DNA of 64,000 bases from Glaciimonas soli (GCF_009497155.1 NZ_WINI01000007.1:255137-319136), one strand, 5' to 3'. Shown: positions 20,804 through 30,717, numbered from the stretch's first letter. Notes: generated by a model not told the origin, from the letters alone. Program-made: numbers and translations.

Positions 20804-20926
20804 AGGAAGCTCTGAGCAAGCGTAGCGAGCGGTTCAAGTTCGGGCCGAGAAGCGCAGTCGTACGAATGTACGTCGAGCATCGCAGCCCCGAACTTGATTC
20901 GCGCAGTAGCTTAATCGAGGCTTCCT
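20804..20926. repeat. Conserved-core, variable-stem repeat, copy A
   Basis: Core at 20849-20885 has GAAGCGCAG, then CGTAC and GTACG around a 4-base loop, then AGCATCGCAG. It is flanked by arms that pair: AGGAAGC/GCTTCCT at the ends (20804 and 20920) and CAAGTTCGGG/CCCGAACTTG next to the core. The left arm holds CGTAGC (20821-20826). It starts right at the prpB stop codon and lies within the prpB-prpC gap, so it is probably transcribed with the operon. The other copies are at 41613, 58193 and 62228. Confidence 0.75.
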
Positions 20927-21814
20927 TTATTTTTTCTGGGCTGCAAACAGAGCATCCAGATGCTGTTCGAAAGTGTGATAATTGATCCGGTCGTACAGTT
21001 CCATGCGCGTCTGCATGGTGTCGACCACATTTTTTTGCGTGCCGTCGCGACGAATTGCGGTGTACACGTTTTCTGCAGCCTTGTTCATTGCACGGAACGC
21101 CGACAGCGGATACAGCACCAGGCCGACATCGGCTGACTTCAACTCTTCTACAGTAAACAACGGCGTAGCACCAAATTCGGTGATGTTAGCCAGCACCGGC
21201 ACTTTGACGGCAGCGGCAAACTGCTTATACATCGCCAGCTCGGTAATCGCTTCCGGGAAGATCATGTCAGCGCCCGCTTCAACGCAGGCCATTGCACGAT
21301 CCAGTGCCGATTCCAGCCCTTCGACTGCTAGCGCGTCGGTCCGCGCCATAATCACGAAATTGTCGTCGGTACGGGCATCGACTGCGGCCTTGATACGGTC
21401 AACCATTTCCTGTTTGCTGACGATTTCCTTGTTCGGACGATGGCCGCAGCGCTTGGCACCGACCTGATCTTCGATATGGATCGCTGCCGCGCCAAACTTG
21501 ATCATAGCTTTAACAGTACGCGCAACATTGAAAGCGCTGGCGCCGAAACCGGTATCCACATCGACCAGTAAAGGCAGATCGCAGACATCGGTGATGCGAC
21601 GCACGTCAGTCAACACGTCGTCCAGATTGGAGATGCCGAGATCGGGTAAGCCAAGCGAACCAGCTGCAACACCGCCGCCGGACAAGTAAATCGCCTTGAA
21701 ACCGGCGCGTTTGGCCAGCAATGCGTGATTTGCGTTGATCGCGCCGATCACTTGCAGCGGGGACTCTTCTTGTACGGCTTTGCGAAAGGCAGCACCTGCG
21801 GAATATTGGCTCAT
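20927..21814 (-). CDS. prpB: 2-methylisocitrate lyase
   Basis: From ATG 21814 the enzyme has 295 residues; it splits 2-methylisocitrate into pyruvate and succinate, the last step of the methylcitrate cycle. It is a member of the isocitrate lyase/PEP mutase superfamily with the active-site [22 protein letters not shown] and IMARTDA. The chosen start is preceded by GGAGAAGAT; an in-frame start at 21874 would add residues that lie over the promoter region. It is the first gene of the prp operon, with a sigma-54 promoter about 67 bases upstream. Confidence 0.96.
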   Translation of the reverse strand: MSQYSAGAAFRKAVQEESPLQVIGAINANHALLAKRAGFKAIYLSGGGVAAGSLGLPDLGISNLDDVLTDVRRITDVCDLPLLVDVDTGFGASAFNVARTVKAMIKFGAAAIHIEDQVGAKRCGHRPNKEIVSKQEMVDRIKAAVDARTDDNFVIMARTDALAVEGLESALDRAMACVEAGADMIFPEAITELAMYKQFAAAVKVPVLANITEFGATPLFTVEELKSADVGLVLYPLSAFRAMNKAAENVYTAIRRDGTQKNVVDTMQTRMELYDRINYHTFEQHLDALFAAQKK

Positions 21815-21880
21815 ATCTTCTCCTGATGGATTGCGAATTTGTTTCATGCAGACGTCTGCACGGGAATTTCTCACCTATAC

Positions 21881-21896
21881 AGCAATCGTCGTGCCA
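21881..21896 (-). promoter_or_regulatory. Sigma-54 (-24/-12) promoter of prpB
   Basis: On the minus strand the sequence TGGCACGACGATTGCT matches the RpoN consensus TGGCACG-N4-TTGCW at every conserved position. It is correctly oriented 67 bases ahead of the prpB start and faces away from prpR, a sigma-54-dependent activator, which gives the expected regulatory pair. Confidence 0.92.
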
Positions 21897-22015
21897 AGCA
21901 AGATACAACAAACAACAAAGTATCCGGAAAGTAAAATTAATTCAATAAAATCAATTATTTACACAAAAAATAATAAAAACAAAATTAATCGAATGCAATG
22001 TGGCTGCGGCAGAAT

Positions 22016-22076
22016 TGTTTCAAATTATGTTACATTAATAAACATTGAAACATTCAAATTGAACGCATTTGAAACA
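22016..22076. promoter_or_regulatory. Putative PrpR upstream activating sites
   Basis: Three copies of a TTGAAACA motif lie 120-200 bases upstream of the prpB promoter: inverted TGTTTCAAA at 22016-22024, TTGAAACA at 22045-22052 and TTTGAAACA at 22068-22076. Spacing and distance suit enhancer binding by PrpR. The last one runs into the prpR start, so PrpR may also repress its own gene. Binding is inferred from position and repetition only. Confidence 0.5.
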
Positions 22077-23713
22077 TGCCACCCTCGCCCCCTGCAACGC
22101 GTGATGCTAGTAACCCCAACCAAAAACCGGTGATCTGGACCGTCTCGGTATCACGGCTGTCCGACCTGTTTCGCGACATTACACTGGAATACGACGACCG
22201 CGCGATTATCGAGCCTATCCATCTGGGTTTCGATGAGGCGGTACGCCATATCCGCGAACGGATGGAAACCGAGCGCTGCGATGCGGTGATCGCCGCCGGC
22301 TCCAACGGTGCCTACCTGAAAAGCCGGCTGTCGGTGCCAGTCGTGATTGCCAAAGCCAGCGGCTTCGACGTGCTGCAGGCATTGTCGCGTGCGCGCCAGA
22401 TTACACCCGACATCGGCATCATCACCTACCAGTCCACGATGCCGGTGCTCAAGGAATTCCAGAACGCATTCGGTTTCGACATTCAGCAACGCGACTATGC
22501 AACCGAAGAAGATGCGCGGGCACAAATCAATGAACTCAAGGCTAGCGGTGTCAAGGCGATTGTCGGCGCCGGCCTGATCACGGATCTGGCCGAAGAAGCC
22601 GGGCTAGCTGCGGTATTTGTCTACTCCGCCGCATCGATCCGCCAGGCTTTCGACGACGCGCTGGAAATCGCGCTTTTAACGCAACTGGAATCGAGTCGCG
22701 GCCACAATCGTAGTGCGCCGCTGGCCGATACGCTGCGCGCCAAGCATGGCCTTAACGACTTGCGTGGCGATTCGACTATGATGGAAACGTTGCGCCAAGC
22801 TATCGTGTTGTACGCCAAATCGCAGGCCACCGTGTTGATTCAGGGAGAAACCGGCACCGGCAAGGAACTGGTGGCGCAAGCGATTCACCGCGAGAATCCA
22901 CGTGCGATCATCGGCAATAAACCATTTGTCGCGGTCAACTGCGGCGCAATTGCAGAATCGCTGCTGGAGTCGGAACTGTTCGGCTATGAAGAAGGCGCAT
23001 TCACTGGCTCGCGTCGCGGCGGACATGCCGGCCTGTTCGAAGCGGCGCATCGCGGTACACTGTTTCTGGATGAAATCGGCGAAATGCCACTGGCGCTGCA
23101 AACCCGCTTGCTGCGGGTACTGGAAGAGCGAGAAGTGGTGCGAGTCGGTGGCACCCGACCGATTGCGGTCAATGTCCGTATCATCTGCGCCACCCATTGC
23201 GATCTGGAGCAGCGCGTGCGCGAAGGCCGTTTCCGCGCCGACCTGTTTTATCGCCTGGCCGTATTACGCTTGACGCTGAGCCCGTTGCGGGAACGACCTG
23301 AAGATCTGATTTCACTGGCCGAATGGTGTCTGAAAAAAGCACTGGCCGCCCTCGGTGCCCGCCCACACCCGAATCTGCATGCTGAAATCGTCGCTTGCGC
23401 GCCCCTGCTTGGCGCATACGCGTGGCCCGGTAACGCGCGCGAAGTACGTAATCTGATGGAAAGACTGGCATTGTTCCTGGCGGCCGAACCGTTGCAGGCA
23501 TTGTCACCTGCCTTCATCATCGGTATCGCGCCGGAATTTGCACAGGCATCGATAGCAACGCCTAGAATCGCGACGGCGACCTCAAGCGCCGCGCCGCAAA
23601 CCACTGAGAGCATCGCGCAAGTGCTAGCCCGTTTCGGCGGCAACCGCGAAGCCGCAGCCAAACACCTTGGCATCAGCCGGACCACGCTGTGGCGCAAGAT
23701 CAAGAATCAGTGA
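22076..23713 (+). CDS. prpR: Propionate catabolism regulator PrpR, sigma-54-dependent activator
   Basis: The 545-residue regulator has a PrpR N-terminal sensor domain (about 18-195, beginning [12 protein letters not shown]) thought to bind 2-methylcitrate. A sigma-54 AAA+ domain follows (about 225-455) with Walker A GETGTGKE, the sigma-contact GAFTGS and Walker [11 protein letters not shown] Fis-type helix-turn-helix closes it ([18 protein letters not shown]). It is divergent from prpB. No clear ribosome-binding site precedes the ATG at 22076, but no other methionine is available before the sensor domain. Confidence 0.95.
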   Translation: MPPSPPATRDASNPNQKPVIWTVSVSRLSDLFRDITLEYDDRAIIEPIHLGFDEAVRHIRERMETERCDAVIAAGSNGAYLKSRLSVPVVIAKASGFDVLQALSRARQITPDIGIITYQSTMPVLKEFQNAFGFDIQQRDYATEEDARAQINELKASGVKAIVGAGLITDLAEEAGLAAVFVYSAASIRQAFDDALEIALLTQLESSRGHNRSAPLADTLRAKHGLNDLRGDSTMMETLRQAIVLYAKSQATVLIQGETGTGKELVAQAIHRENPRAIIGNKPFVAVNCGAIAESLLESELFGYEEGAFTGSRRGGHAGLFEAAHRGTLFLDEIGEMPLALQTRLLRVLEEREVVRVGGTRPIAVNVRIICATHCDLEQRVREGRFRADLFYRLAVLRLTLSPLRERPEDLISLAEWCLKKALAALGARPHPNLHAEIVACAPLLGAYAWPGNAREVRNLMERLALFLAAEPLQALSPAFIIGIAPEFAQASIATPRIATATSSAAPQTTESIAQVLARFGGNREAAAKHLGISRTTLWRKIKNQ

Positions 23714-23750
23714 TCGACAGCATTCGATGTCGCCTTTTGGCGACTCCCTG

Positions 23751-24344
23751 CTAGGTTGTACTCTCAGCGCTAAATCGTTGAAAAATCCAACGCAGGCCGC
23801 GCCATAATTTTGGCAATAGCCAGATCGCGAAAACAAAAAATACAATCAGAAATGCAAACAAGACCCAAGGATGAAAGAATGCCGCCCACAATGCGCCTAG
23901 CACGGTAGCATCCTCGGAGATTGAGGCCGTCCAGTTACTCAAAGGTTCAGGGGAAGTGTTGATCATGGCTCGGCTGCCTGCTTTGGTGGCATGTGCACCC
24001 GCAGCAAAAGTACCGCCTAACAACGCCGCACCGGCGGTCCATGCCGGGTCCATATGACCCATCGCAGCTGCCCCAAGTACTGCGCCAGCCGGAATTCGGA
24101 TAAAGGTTTGAATCGCATCCCAGACTGAATCCAGCCCCGGAATTTTGTCGGCCAAAAATTCAACCACCGTTAACAAACCCGTGATGCCCAAGACCCAGGG
24201 TGATTGCAGGATTTCCAGCGATGGTGGCAACGTCACCCACTCCAGGCGACCGAACAATCCGGCCACAAACAAAGCCATATATAAACGAATGCCGCTAGCC
24301 CAAGACAATCCAGCTGCCATTGCTGCAGTAGAAATCGCGTTCAT
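23751..24344 (-). CDS. DUF4126 membrane protein
   Basis: The 197-residue protein has about five hydrophobic segments (for example SGIRLYMALFVAGLFG, WVLGITGLLTVVEFL, AWTAGAALLGGTFAAGAHA, and a C-terminal WVLFAFLIVFFVFAIWLL). The segment DKIPGLDSVWDAIQTFIRIPAGAVLGA is typical of DUF4126. The function of the family is unknown. It converges with prpR; the 37-base gap carries a small hairpin GTCGCC/GGCGAC (23729-23744). Confidence 0.78.
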   Translation of the reverse strand: MNAISTAAMAAGLSWASGIRLYMALFVAGLFGRLEWVTLPPSLEILQSPWVLGITGLLTVVEFLADKIPGLDSVWDAIQTFIRIPAGAVLGAAAMGHMDPAWTAGAALLGGTFAAGAHATKAGSRAMINTSPEPLSNWTASISEDATVLGALWAAFFHPWVLFAFLIVFFVFAIWLLPKLWRGLRWIFQRFSAESTT

Positions 24345-24519
24345 GTCGTCGCTCCTTCGCTGTAATCAAGCTGTTTTATTAGCGTCGCTTTACAGTAATA
24401 CGATATGCCAACAATTGTATGACGGCAAGCGTTGCTTACAACAATATGAACAGTGTTGGCATTACGTCGTCGAGGCACGGCATGCCGCGCTTTTTTTAGG
24501 ATTTGGTTGAAGGCTAGGT

Positions 24520-25608
24520 TTAAGCCTTCACCAGCCTATCCACCTTCACATCCCCGCATTGCGCGCGGTGACGCAGCGCGTGATCCATTAACACCAAGGC
24601 CAGCATCGCTTCGGCAATCGGCGTGGCGCGAATGCCAACGCAGGGATCGTGGCGGCCGAAGGTTTCGACCGTAGTTGGGGTACCTTGCTTGTCGATCGAC
24701 TGGCGCGGAGTGCGAATACTGGAAGTCGGTTTAATTGCGATAGTGACGGTAATGTCCTGCCCGGTTGAAATTCCGCCCAGAATCCCGCCAGCGTTATTCG
24801 TCAAAAATCCGTCCGGTGTGATTTCATCACCATGCACGGAGCCTTTTTGTACGACAGACTCAAAACCCGCACCGATTTCCACCGCTTTGACAGCGTTGAT
24901 GCCCATCATGGCATATGCAATATCTGCATCGAGACGGTCATACAACGGCTCACCCAATCCGACTGGCACATTCGATGCCACGACATCAATCTTGGCGCCG
25001 CAAGAATCGCCATCCTTGCGTAACGCGTCCATATAAGCTTCAAGATCAGCGATCTGAGTGGTATTGGCGGCAAAAAAAGGATTTTCAGGTACGTGAGCCC
25101 ATGATTCAAAGGCAATCGGAATTTCGCCCAACTGACTCATGCAACCTTTAAAAGTGGTGCCGTATTGTTGTAACAACCATTTTTTAGCGATTGCTGCCGC
25201 AGCCACTGTCGGCGCAGTCAAACGCGCTGAAGAGCGACCACCACCGCGAGGATCGCGAATACCGTATTTTTGCCAGTAGGTGTAATCGGCATGGCCAGGA
25301 CGGAACGTTTCGACGATGTTGCCGTAATCTTTGCTGCGTTGATCCTGATTGCGGATGATCAGCATGATTGGTGTGCCGGTGGTTTTGCCTTCATACACCC
25401 CAGACAGAATTTCCACCGTATCAGGCTCTTGCCGCTGTGTGACATGGCGCGAAGTGCCAGGTTTGCGACGATCTAGATCAGGTTGGATATCGGCTTCAGA
25501 AAGCGCCAATCCGGGAGGACAGCCATCTACAATACAGCCGATAGCCGGGCCGTGCGATTCGCCGAAATTGGTGACAGTAAATAAAGAGCCGAAAGTATTG
25601 CCGGGCAT
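24520..25608 (-). CDS. aroC: Chorismate synthase
   Basis: The 362-residue enzyme converts EPSP to chorismate using reduced FMN, the last common step of aromatic amino-acid synthesis. The signatures [18 protein letters not shown], then GPAIGC and [11 protein letters not shown], are intact; the C-terminus has [18 protein letters not shown]. Length is normal. It is followed by a 58-base gap and a small membrane protein on the same strand upstream. Confidence 0.97.
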   Translation of the reverse strand: MPGNTFGSLFTVTNFGESHGPAIGCIVDGCPPGLALSEADIQPDLDRRKPGTSRHVTQRQEPDTVEILSGVYEGKTTGTPIMLIIRNQDQRSKDYGNIVETFRPGHADYTYWQKYGIRDPRGGGRSSARLTAPTVAAAAIAKKWLLQQYGTTFKGCMSQLGEIPIAFESWAHVPENPFFAANTTQIADLEAYMDALRKDGDSCGAKIDVVASNVPVGLGEPLYDRLDADIAYAMMGINAVKAVEIGAGFESVVQKGSVHGDEITPDGFLTNNAGGILGGISTGQDITVTIAIKPTSSIRTPRQSIDKQGTPTTVETFGRHDPCVGIRATPIAEAMLALVLMDHALRHRAQCGDVKVDRLVKA

Positions 25609-25666
25609 GGTGATCCTAAATGATGTGTACAGAAAATAGTAATTTTACCAGTGCATAGCACTCTCG

Positions 25667-26266
25667 TTATTTGGACGGCACGATAGTTGGCTTTTTAGCA
25701 GGTAATTGTGCATGAGCACCGCTCGCGAGCCCTTGCTCTTTTTGCCAGATAGCCTGATTCACTACGGCCAAAATCAACATCAAACCTATCAGTATCAAAC
25801 CGCCACGATTGTGCTTTACCGTGTTGTGATCCACCAGTTGCGGCTCCGAATTTATCTCGGCGGCGTGATGTGTCGTACGCCGCTCTCTCTTTAGCCAAAA
25901 AACTGCAGCCATCGAACTGGCAATAAAAAATAAGCTCGCTACCAAACCATTCAACGGCGTGAATCCCGTCTGTCCGAAATACAGCAATAAAGCCAGATTC
26001 AATAGCCCCAACCACAAACACCATGCAGACAGCATCCGCGACACCAACACCCACGGCAGAATGAGCACCGCCCAGCTAACCAGTAACGGATAAACATCTG
26101 CGCCGACGTGATAGCGTTGACCAAAAAAAGCCAGCAGCGCGCCGCAACACGACATTGCTGCGAACAATGCGGCACGCCCTTTAGCCGTATCAAGTGTGAA
26201 GTGCCCTGCCAGCAATGCCGTAGCAATCAGCAATCCTTGCAGCACACTGAAGACAAGGATGGTCAC
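25667..26266 (-). CDS. Membrane protein, DUF2157-like
   Basis: The 199-residue protein has about six predicted helices (LVFSVLQGLLIATALLAG, LFAAMSCCGALLAFFG, DVYPLLVSWAVLILPWVL, and so on) and a short hydrophilic C-terminal tail. It faintly resembles DUF2157/DUF4401 membrane proteins but is shorter, so the family call is weak. Its start overlaps the end of the transporter-acyltransferase gene by 4 bases, so it is probably translated with it. The function is unknown. Confidence 0.5.
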   Translation of the reverse strand: MTILVFSVLQGLLIATALLAGHFTLDTAKGRAALFAAMSCCGALLAFFGQRYHVGADVYPLLVSWAVLILPWVLVSRMLSAWCLWLGLLNLALLLYFGQTGFTPLNGLVASLFFIASSMAAVFWLKRERRTTHHAAEINSEPQLVDHNTVKHNRGGLILIGLMLILAVVNQAIWQKEQGLASGAHAQLPAKKPTIVPSK

Positions 26267-28158
26267 TTCCAGTCGCCACGCAAAGTCTGTACTTGCTCTT
26301 GCAAATATTGTGGCGTTGCTGCATCAGCAGCGACCGGCGCACCGACAGCCAATTCCAGAGTCGATAACGGTCCACGTTTAAATGAGCGTTGAAACGGATT
26401 ACCTTCGCCGCGCGTCAACAAACTTCCCCATAAACCGCGCAAAGCCATCGGGATCACAGGCACAGGAGTCCGTTCTATGATCTTTGTCACGCCACCACGG
26501 AATGGATTGATCTCGCCCGTTTTGGTCAATTGCCCCTCCGGGAAAATGCACACCAAATCGCCGTCAGCAAGTGCTGCAGCAATATCGTCAAAAGCTTTTG
26601 CCATCAATACGGGATCTTCTTTCGCCGATGCGATCGGAATCGCTTTACTGGTTCTAAACAACCAGGCCAAGACCGGAATTTTAAAAATCTGATGGTCCAT
26701 GACGAAACGTATCGGCCTCGGGCTGGCACCCATAATGACAATCGCGTCAACGTAGCTGACGTGGTTGCACACCAATACTGCTGCGCCATGTTCCGGGATA
26801 CGCGCGATATCGGCGGTGCGCACGCGATGTATGGTGTGAATCAATATCCATGCCAGAAAACGCACCAGATATTCCGGTACTACGGAGAAAATATAGATCG
26901 CCACTATCGCATTCAATATCGCCGTCACCATGAAAATCTGCGGGATAGTCAAGCCCGCTTTGAGTAACACCATCGCTACCAGCGCTGCCACCACCATGAA
27001 TAGTGCGTTCAAGATATTCATGCCTGCAATGGTGCGCGATAAATGGGCGGGATCACTGCGTGTTTGAATCACGGCAAACAACGGCACGATATAAAAACCG
27101 CCAAACAGTCCTATCATCAGACAGTCAAACAGAATCCGCCAGCTACCGCTCTGAGCAGTAAAGCCAAGAAAATCAACTGTTGCCGTATTGGTGTAATGCA
27201 AACTGGCGAGGAATAAATCGAACCCAAAGACGGACAAACCGATCGCGCCAAACGGCACCAAACCAATTTCTACCTTGTGCCCAGAAAGCCGCTCGCACAA
27301 CAACGAGCCGGCACCGACACCCAACGAAAATATAGTCAACAGCAACACGAAGACGCTGTGATCGCCGTGCAGGTAATTTTTCGCATACAAAGGAAATTGC
27401 GCCAATACGATCGCGCCATAAAACCAGAACCAGGAATTCCCCAGCATGGCTAAAAAGACGGGTTTATTTTGGCGCGAAAAGCGCAGGTTTCGCGCTGTTT
27501 CGGTGAACGGATTCCAATTAATTTTCAAGTCAGGTGCCGACGCTGGCGTCAACGGAATTCGCCGACTAAACAGCCAACCAACGATAGCAATCAGAATGGT
27601 GCCGCCGGCAACCAGCTCTATACCCCAGGTTTTATGCACCACCAATACTGCACCGAGAATCTCGCCCATCAAAATACCAACGAAAGTTCCCATTTCAATC
27701 ACGCCATTGCCACCGACCAGTTCATCGCGGTGCAGCTGCTGCGGTAAATAGGCATACTTGACCGGTCCGAATAAAGTCGAATGCAAACCCATACCGACAA
27801 TCGCCGCGATCAACAACCATAAGTTATGCGTCATCCAGCCAAACGCTGCCACCACCATGATGACGATTTCCAGCACTTTGATGTAACGTGTAATACGCGA
27901 TTTTTCGAATTTATCGGCAAATTGACCTGAGGTCGCAGAAAACAATACGAAGGGCAAGATGAATAAACCAGGAATCAAGTTATTCAAAAATCCCGCATCG
28001 AGCGTGGTCCAGCTCAACGCGTCATAAGTCAAAATGGTCAGCAGCGCTGTTTTGAATACATTGTCATTGAACGCGCCAAAAAATTGCGTCCAGAAAAAAG
28101 GAGCGAAGCGGCGTTGGCTGAGCAGGGAAAATTGATTGGACGGTTTTTTAGGCTGCAT
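26263..28158 (-). CDS. MFS lysophospholipid transporter fused to 1-acylglycerol-3-phosphate acyltransferase (LplT-PlsC type)
   Basis: From ATG 28158 the protein has about 631 residues. Residues 1-400 are a 12-helix major-facilitator domain like LplT (RRFAPFFWTQFFGAFNDNVFK near the start). Residues 430-630 are a PlsC acyltransferase with the catalytic HX4D in CNHVSYVDA and the substrate motif FPEGQLTKTG. Such fusions import and reacylate lysophospholipids at the inner membrane. In the larger Aas-like fusions an AMP-dependent acyl-ACP synthetase domain follows, and that domain is absent here. A TTG at 28191 would add a poorly supported 11-residue extension running into the preceding terminator. 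Confidence 0.85.
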   Translation of the reverse strand: MQPKKPSNQFSLLSQRRFAPFFWTQFFGAFNDNVFKTALLTILTYDALSWTTLDAGFLNNLIPGLFILPFVLFSATSGQFADKFEKSRITRYIKVLEIVIMVVAAFGWMTHNLWLLIAAIVGMGLHSTLFGPVKYAYLPQQLHRDELVGGNGVIEMGTFVGILMGEILGAVLVVHKTWGIELVAGGTILIAIVGWLFSRRIPLTPASAPDLKINWNPFTETARNLRFSRQNKPVFLAMLGNSWFWFYGAIVLAQFPLYAKNYLHGDHSVFVLLLTIFSLGVGAGSLLCERLSGHKVEIGLVPFGAIGLSVFGFDLFLASLHYTNTATVDFLGFTAQSGSWRILFDCLMIGLFGGFYIVPLFAVIQTRSDPAHLSRTIAGMNILNALFMVVAALVAMVLLKAGLTIPQIFMVTAILNAIVAIYIFSVVPEYLVRFLAWILIHTIHRVRTADIARIPEHGAAVLVCNHVSYVDAIVIMGASPRPIRFVMDHQIFKIPVLAWLFRTSKAIPIASAKEDPVLMAKAFDDIAAALADGDLVCIFPEGQLTKTGEINPFRGGVTKIIERTPVPVIPMALRGLWGSLLTRGEGNPFQRSFKRGPLSTLELAVGAPVAADAATPQYLQEQVQTLRGDWK

Positions 28159-28191
28159 TTTTACGTAATTCCCACTACATTGAAAGCGCAA

Positions 28192-28226
28192 AAAAACCGC
28201 TGCTGGCAGTGCTTGCCATCAGCGGT
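28192..28226 (-). terminator. Intrinsic terminator of the CBS-domain gene
   Basis: On the minus strand AACCGCTGATGGCA pairs with TGCCAGCAGCGGTT, with one mismatch, and is followed by a run of seven T. It is placed 20 bases after the CBS gene stop and before the transporter-acyltransferase gene. Confidence 0.88.
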
Positions 28227-28246
28227 TCGGTGGTAAAGCTGGCTAC

Positions 28247-28708
28247 TTATTCGTCGATATGCGTGCCGCTGCTATCAACCGGCCAATCACGAATATAAGC
28301 TTTCAGCATTTTATTTTCAAAACCTTGTGCATCTAATACTGCCTTCGCAACGTCGTAAAACGATATAACGCCGTGCAAAGTTTTGTTATCCATCACCGGC
28401 ACATAACGCGCATGTCTTTCCAGCATCAGGCGTCGCACTTCATTTACCTCGGTATCTGGCGTAATGGTCACCGGCGCGTCGTCCATGTGCCTGCGAACCG
28501 TATTGTTGCCAACTGAGCCATGGTTCTCATGTACCGCTTTCAATACTTCGCGAAAGGTCAGCATACCAACCAGATCGCCAAATTCCATCACGACCAAAGA
28601 GCCAATGTCTTTTTCCGCCATCGTGTTCGCGGCTTCAGAAAGTGGCTGATCCGGGGTCACCGTATAGAGAATATTGCCTTTTACTTTCAGAATCTCAGAA
28701 ACTTTCAT
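28247..28708 (-). CDS. CBS domain protein
   Basis: The 153-residue protein consists of two CBS modules (residues 1-65 and 75-135) that bind adenine nucleotides. Key parts are PLSEAANTMAEKDIGSLVVME and VNEVRRLMLERHARYVPVMD. There is no catalytic domain, so it is a stand-alone sensor. It has a good terminator and appears monocistronic. Confidence 0.88.
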   Translation of the reverse strand: MKVSEILKVKGNILYTVTPDQPLSEAANTMAEKDIGSLVVMEFGDLVGMLTFREVLKAVHENHGSVGNNTVRRHMDDAPVTITPDTEVNEVRRLMLERHARYVPVMDNKTLHGVISFYDVAKAVLDAQGFENKMLKAYIRDWPVDSSGTHIDE

Positions 28709-28864
28709 GGTGTCACCCTACCTTTACTTGTTATGCTTATATTCAGAATGTAGCCTAAGCCAGAGGAAAAATCCAGACCAGCTTGCTTACATATAAGACT
28801 AAATTGTATTTTACCGCTCACTGCGCTTTCATGAGGCGGTCATACAAACAATGAAAGAGACAAA

Positions 28865-29713
28865 ATGAAAGTAGCCGTTAAACAACAAGACTCGCAACAA
28901 GATGCACAACAAGAAACCCTACACGAAGTGTATTGTTACACAGGCGGAAAAGCGTTTGATGCCACCTTGCCAACCATCGTTTTTATTCATGGCGCCCAAA
29001 ACGATCACTCTGTATGGGCGTTGCCCGCGCGTTATTTCGCCCATCACGGTTACAACACGCTTGCGGTCGACCTACCGGGACATGGTCGCAGTCAAGGCGC
29101 ACCATTAGCTACTGTAGAAGCTTTGTCTGCATGGCTGATCGATTTACTTGCCACGATCGGTATTAGCAAGGCTATATTGGTTGGTCACAGTATGGGATCA
29201 CTCATCGCGTTAGAAACTGCGGCGCATGCATCCGCAAATATTGCGGGCTTAATCTTGATCGGCACCGCTAATCCTATGAAGGTATCTGACGCATTGTTAG
29301 AAGCTGCAAATCACGATCAGGCACGGGCTATCAGCATGGTAAAGAAATGGTCGCATTTCGAGCCCGATGCGCGGATGCTGGCGCGCAGCCAAGGTTTAAT
29401 GGAACGAATCGCCCGTCTGGATCAGCATAATCCTGCGAAATCAGCACAACAGCCAACTGCCTTCCATGCTGATTTGGCCGCTTGCAACAACTATCAGCAT
29501 GGTACTCTTGCAGCTGCCGCAATTACTTGCCCTACCCTGTTTTTACTGGCTAACCAAGATCTGATGACGCCGCCAAAAGCTGCAGCAGACTTGTGTGCTG
29601 CGATCCCGCATGCACAAGTCGTACAAATCGATCAAAGTGGCCATGCCCTGATGTCGCAACAACCTCGGCAAATGCTGGAACATCTCTGTCAATTCACTTC
29701 CCGTTTAAAGTAA
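28865..29713 (+). CDS. Alpha/beta hydrolase
   Basis: The 282-residue enzyme has the alpha/beta-hydrolase fold: oxyanion stretch FIHGAQNDHSVW, DLPGHGRS, nucleophile elbow GHSMGS, acid NQDLMTP and catalytic His in QSGHALM. There is no signal peptide, so it acts in the cytoplasm. The substrate is unknown. The preceding sequence (AAAGAGACAAA) gives an acceptable ribosome-binding site. Confidence 0.88.
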   Translation: MKVAVKQQDSQQDAQQETLHEVYCYTGGKAFDATLPTIVFIHGAQNDHSVWALPARYFAHHGYNTLAVDLPGHGRSQGAPLATVEALSAWLIDLLATIGISKAILVGHSMGSLIALETAAHASANIAGLILIGTANPMKVSDALLEAANHDQARAISMVKKWSHFEPDARMLARSQGLMERIARLDQHNPAKSAQQPTAFHADLAACNNYQHGTLAAAAITCPTLFLLANQDLMTPPKAAADLCAAIPHAQVVQIDQSGHALMSQQPRQMLEHLCQFTSRLK

Positions 29714-29777
29714 GGGATCCCCAATTTACAAATAAAGGCAGCTGCTTTATACGAAGTCTAATTAGCCGGAGACCATC

Positions 29778-30095
29778 ATGCCCACGACGGACGAAAGAAA
29801 ATACACCAGCTTCACCGAGTTCTATCCTTTTTATCTGAGTCAACATAGCAACCGTATGTGTCGGCGCCTGCACTTTATCGGCTCGACTCTCACATTACTC
29901 TCGCTGATTGCATGGATAAGCGGCAGCGGTAATCTGTGGCTATTTGCGGCGCTGGTGAGTGGTTATGGCTGTGCCTGGATTGGTCATTTTGTGTTTGAAA
30001 AGAATCGACCTGCAACATTCAAGCAACCGGTCTTTTCGCTCATGGGCGATTGGGTCATGTATGGTCAAATGCTGACTGGGAAAGTGACGTTTTAA
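29778..30095 (+). CDS. DUF962/Mpo1-like membrane protein
   Basis: The 105-residue protein has FYPFYLSQHSNRMCRRLHFIGS with the conserved histidines, two hydrophobic helices (TLTLLSLIAWISGSGNLW, LFAALVSGYGCAWIGHFVF) and a closing stretch NRPATFKQPVFSLMGDW. This matches the DUF962/Mpo1 family, whose yeast member is an iron-dependent dioxygenase acting on 2-hydroxy fatty acids. Whether the bacterial protein does the same is not shown. It has a GGAG ribosome-binding site. Confidence 0.85.
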   Translation: MPTTDERKYTSFTEFYPFYLSQHSNRMCRRLHFIGSTLTLLSLIAWISGSGNLWLFAALVSGYGCAWIGHFVFEKNRPATFKQPVFSLMGDWVMYGQMLTGKVTF

Positions 30096-30247
30096 AATTA
30101 ACAAAAACCAACATTTCCAACGTTTACGGAACAAACTTGTATCTTTTTGTAATAACGTGTCGTCCAAAATGAAACTGTAAGCGTTAGTGATGTCAGTAGG
30201 CAATATGACCTACGACATCATCACCAAACACAATCAGGGACGACACC

Positions 30248-30598
30248 ATGAAAAAGCTGACAGGTATTGTAGTTAAGACCACATTAGCAGTTGCCACTTT
30301 GGCGACCCTTGGTGGCGTATTAGCCACCAATGCCTTAGCAGAAAATACATGGCAAAAAGATCACCCTCGCCGTACAGAAGTCAACGATCGCGTCAAAAAT
30401 CAGGATCATCGCATCCACAACGAAGTCAAAGATGGCCAGATCAGCAAGGCGCAAGCGCATCAATTGCGTAGCAATGACAACGCGATCCACGGCGAAGAAA
30501 AAGCGATGGCAAGACAAGATGGTGGGCACATCACCAAAGCAGATCAAACAGCTTTAAATCAACAACTTAACCAAAATAGTAAAGCTATTGGCAAGTAA
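30248..30598 (+). CDS. Small secreted hypothetical protein
   Basis: The 116-residue precursor has a clear signal peptide with cleavage after NALA. The mature part is very hydrophilic and helix-prone, rich in Gln, Asn, His and Lys with repeated EVNDRVKNQDHRI/EVKDGQI-like phrases. The pattern of short helices (NEVKDGQISKAQAHQL, GHITKADQTAL) resembles small periplasmic proteins of Burkholderiales annotated only as hypothetical. The function is not known. It is preceded by CAGGGACGACACC and stands alone, likely monocistronic. Confidence 0.7.
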   Translation: MKKLTGIVVKTTLAVATLATLGGVLATNALAENTWQKDHPRRTEVNDRVKNQDHRIHNEVKDGQISKAQAHQLRSNDNAIHGEEKAMARQDGGHITKADQTALNQQLNQNSKAIGK

Positions 30599-30717
30599 AC
30601 CTATTCACAATAGAATCCGTATGGCAATATTGCCTTGCCATACTAGTACTTTATGTAACGCTGTAGTTTCCATCGCTGTACCTTGATTTACCTAATATTC
30701 CTTTTGGAGAAAACGCA

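Noticed and set aside
23729-23744. Hairpin between prpR and the DUF4126 gene as terminator
   Set aside because: The six-base stem has no T run on either side and is too weak to call.
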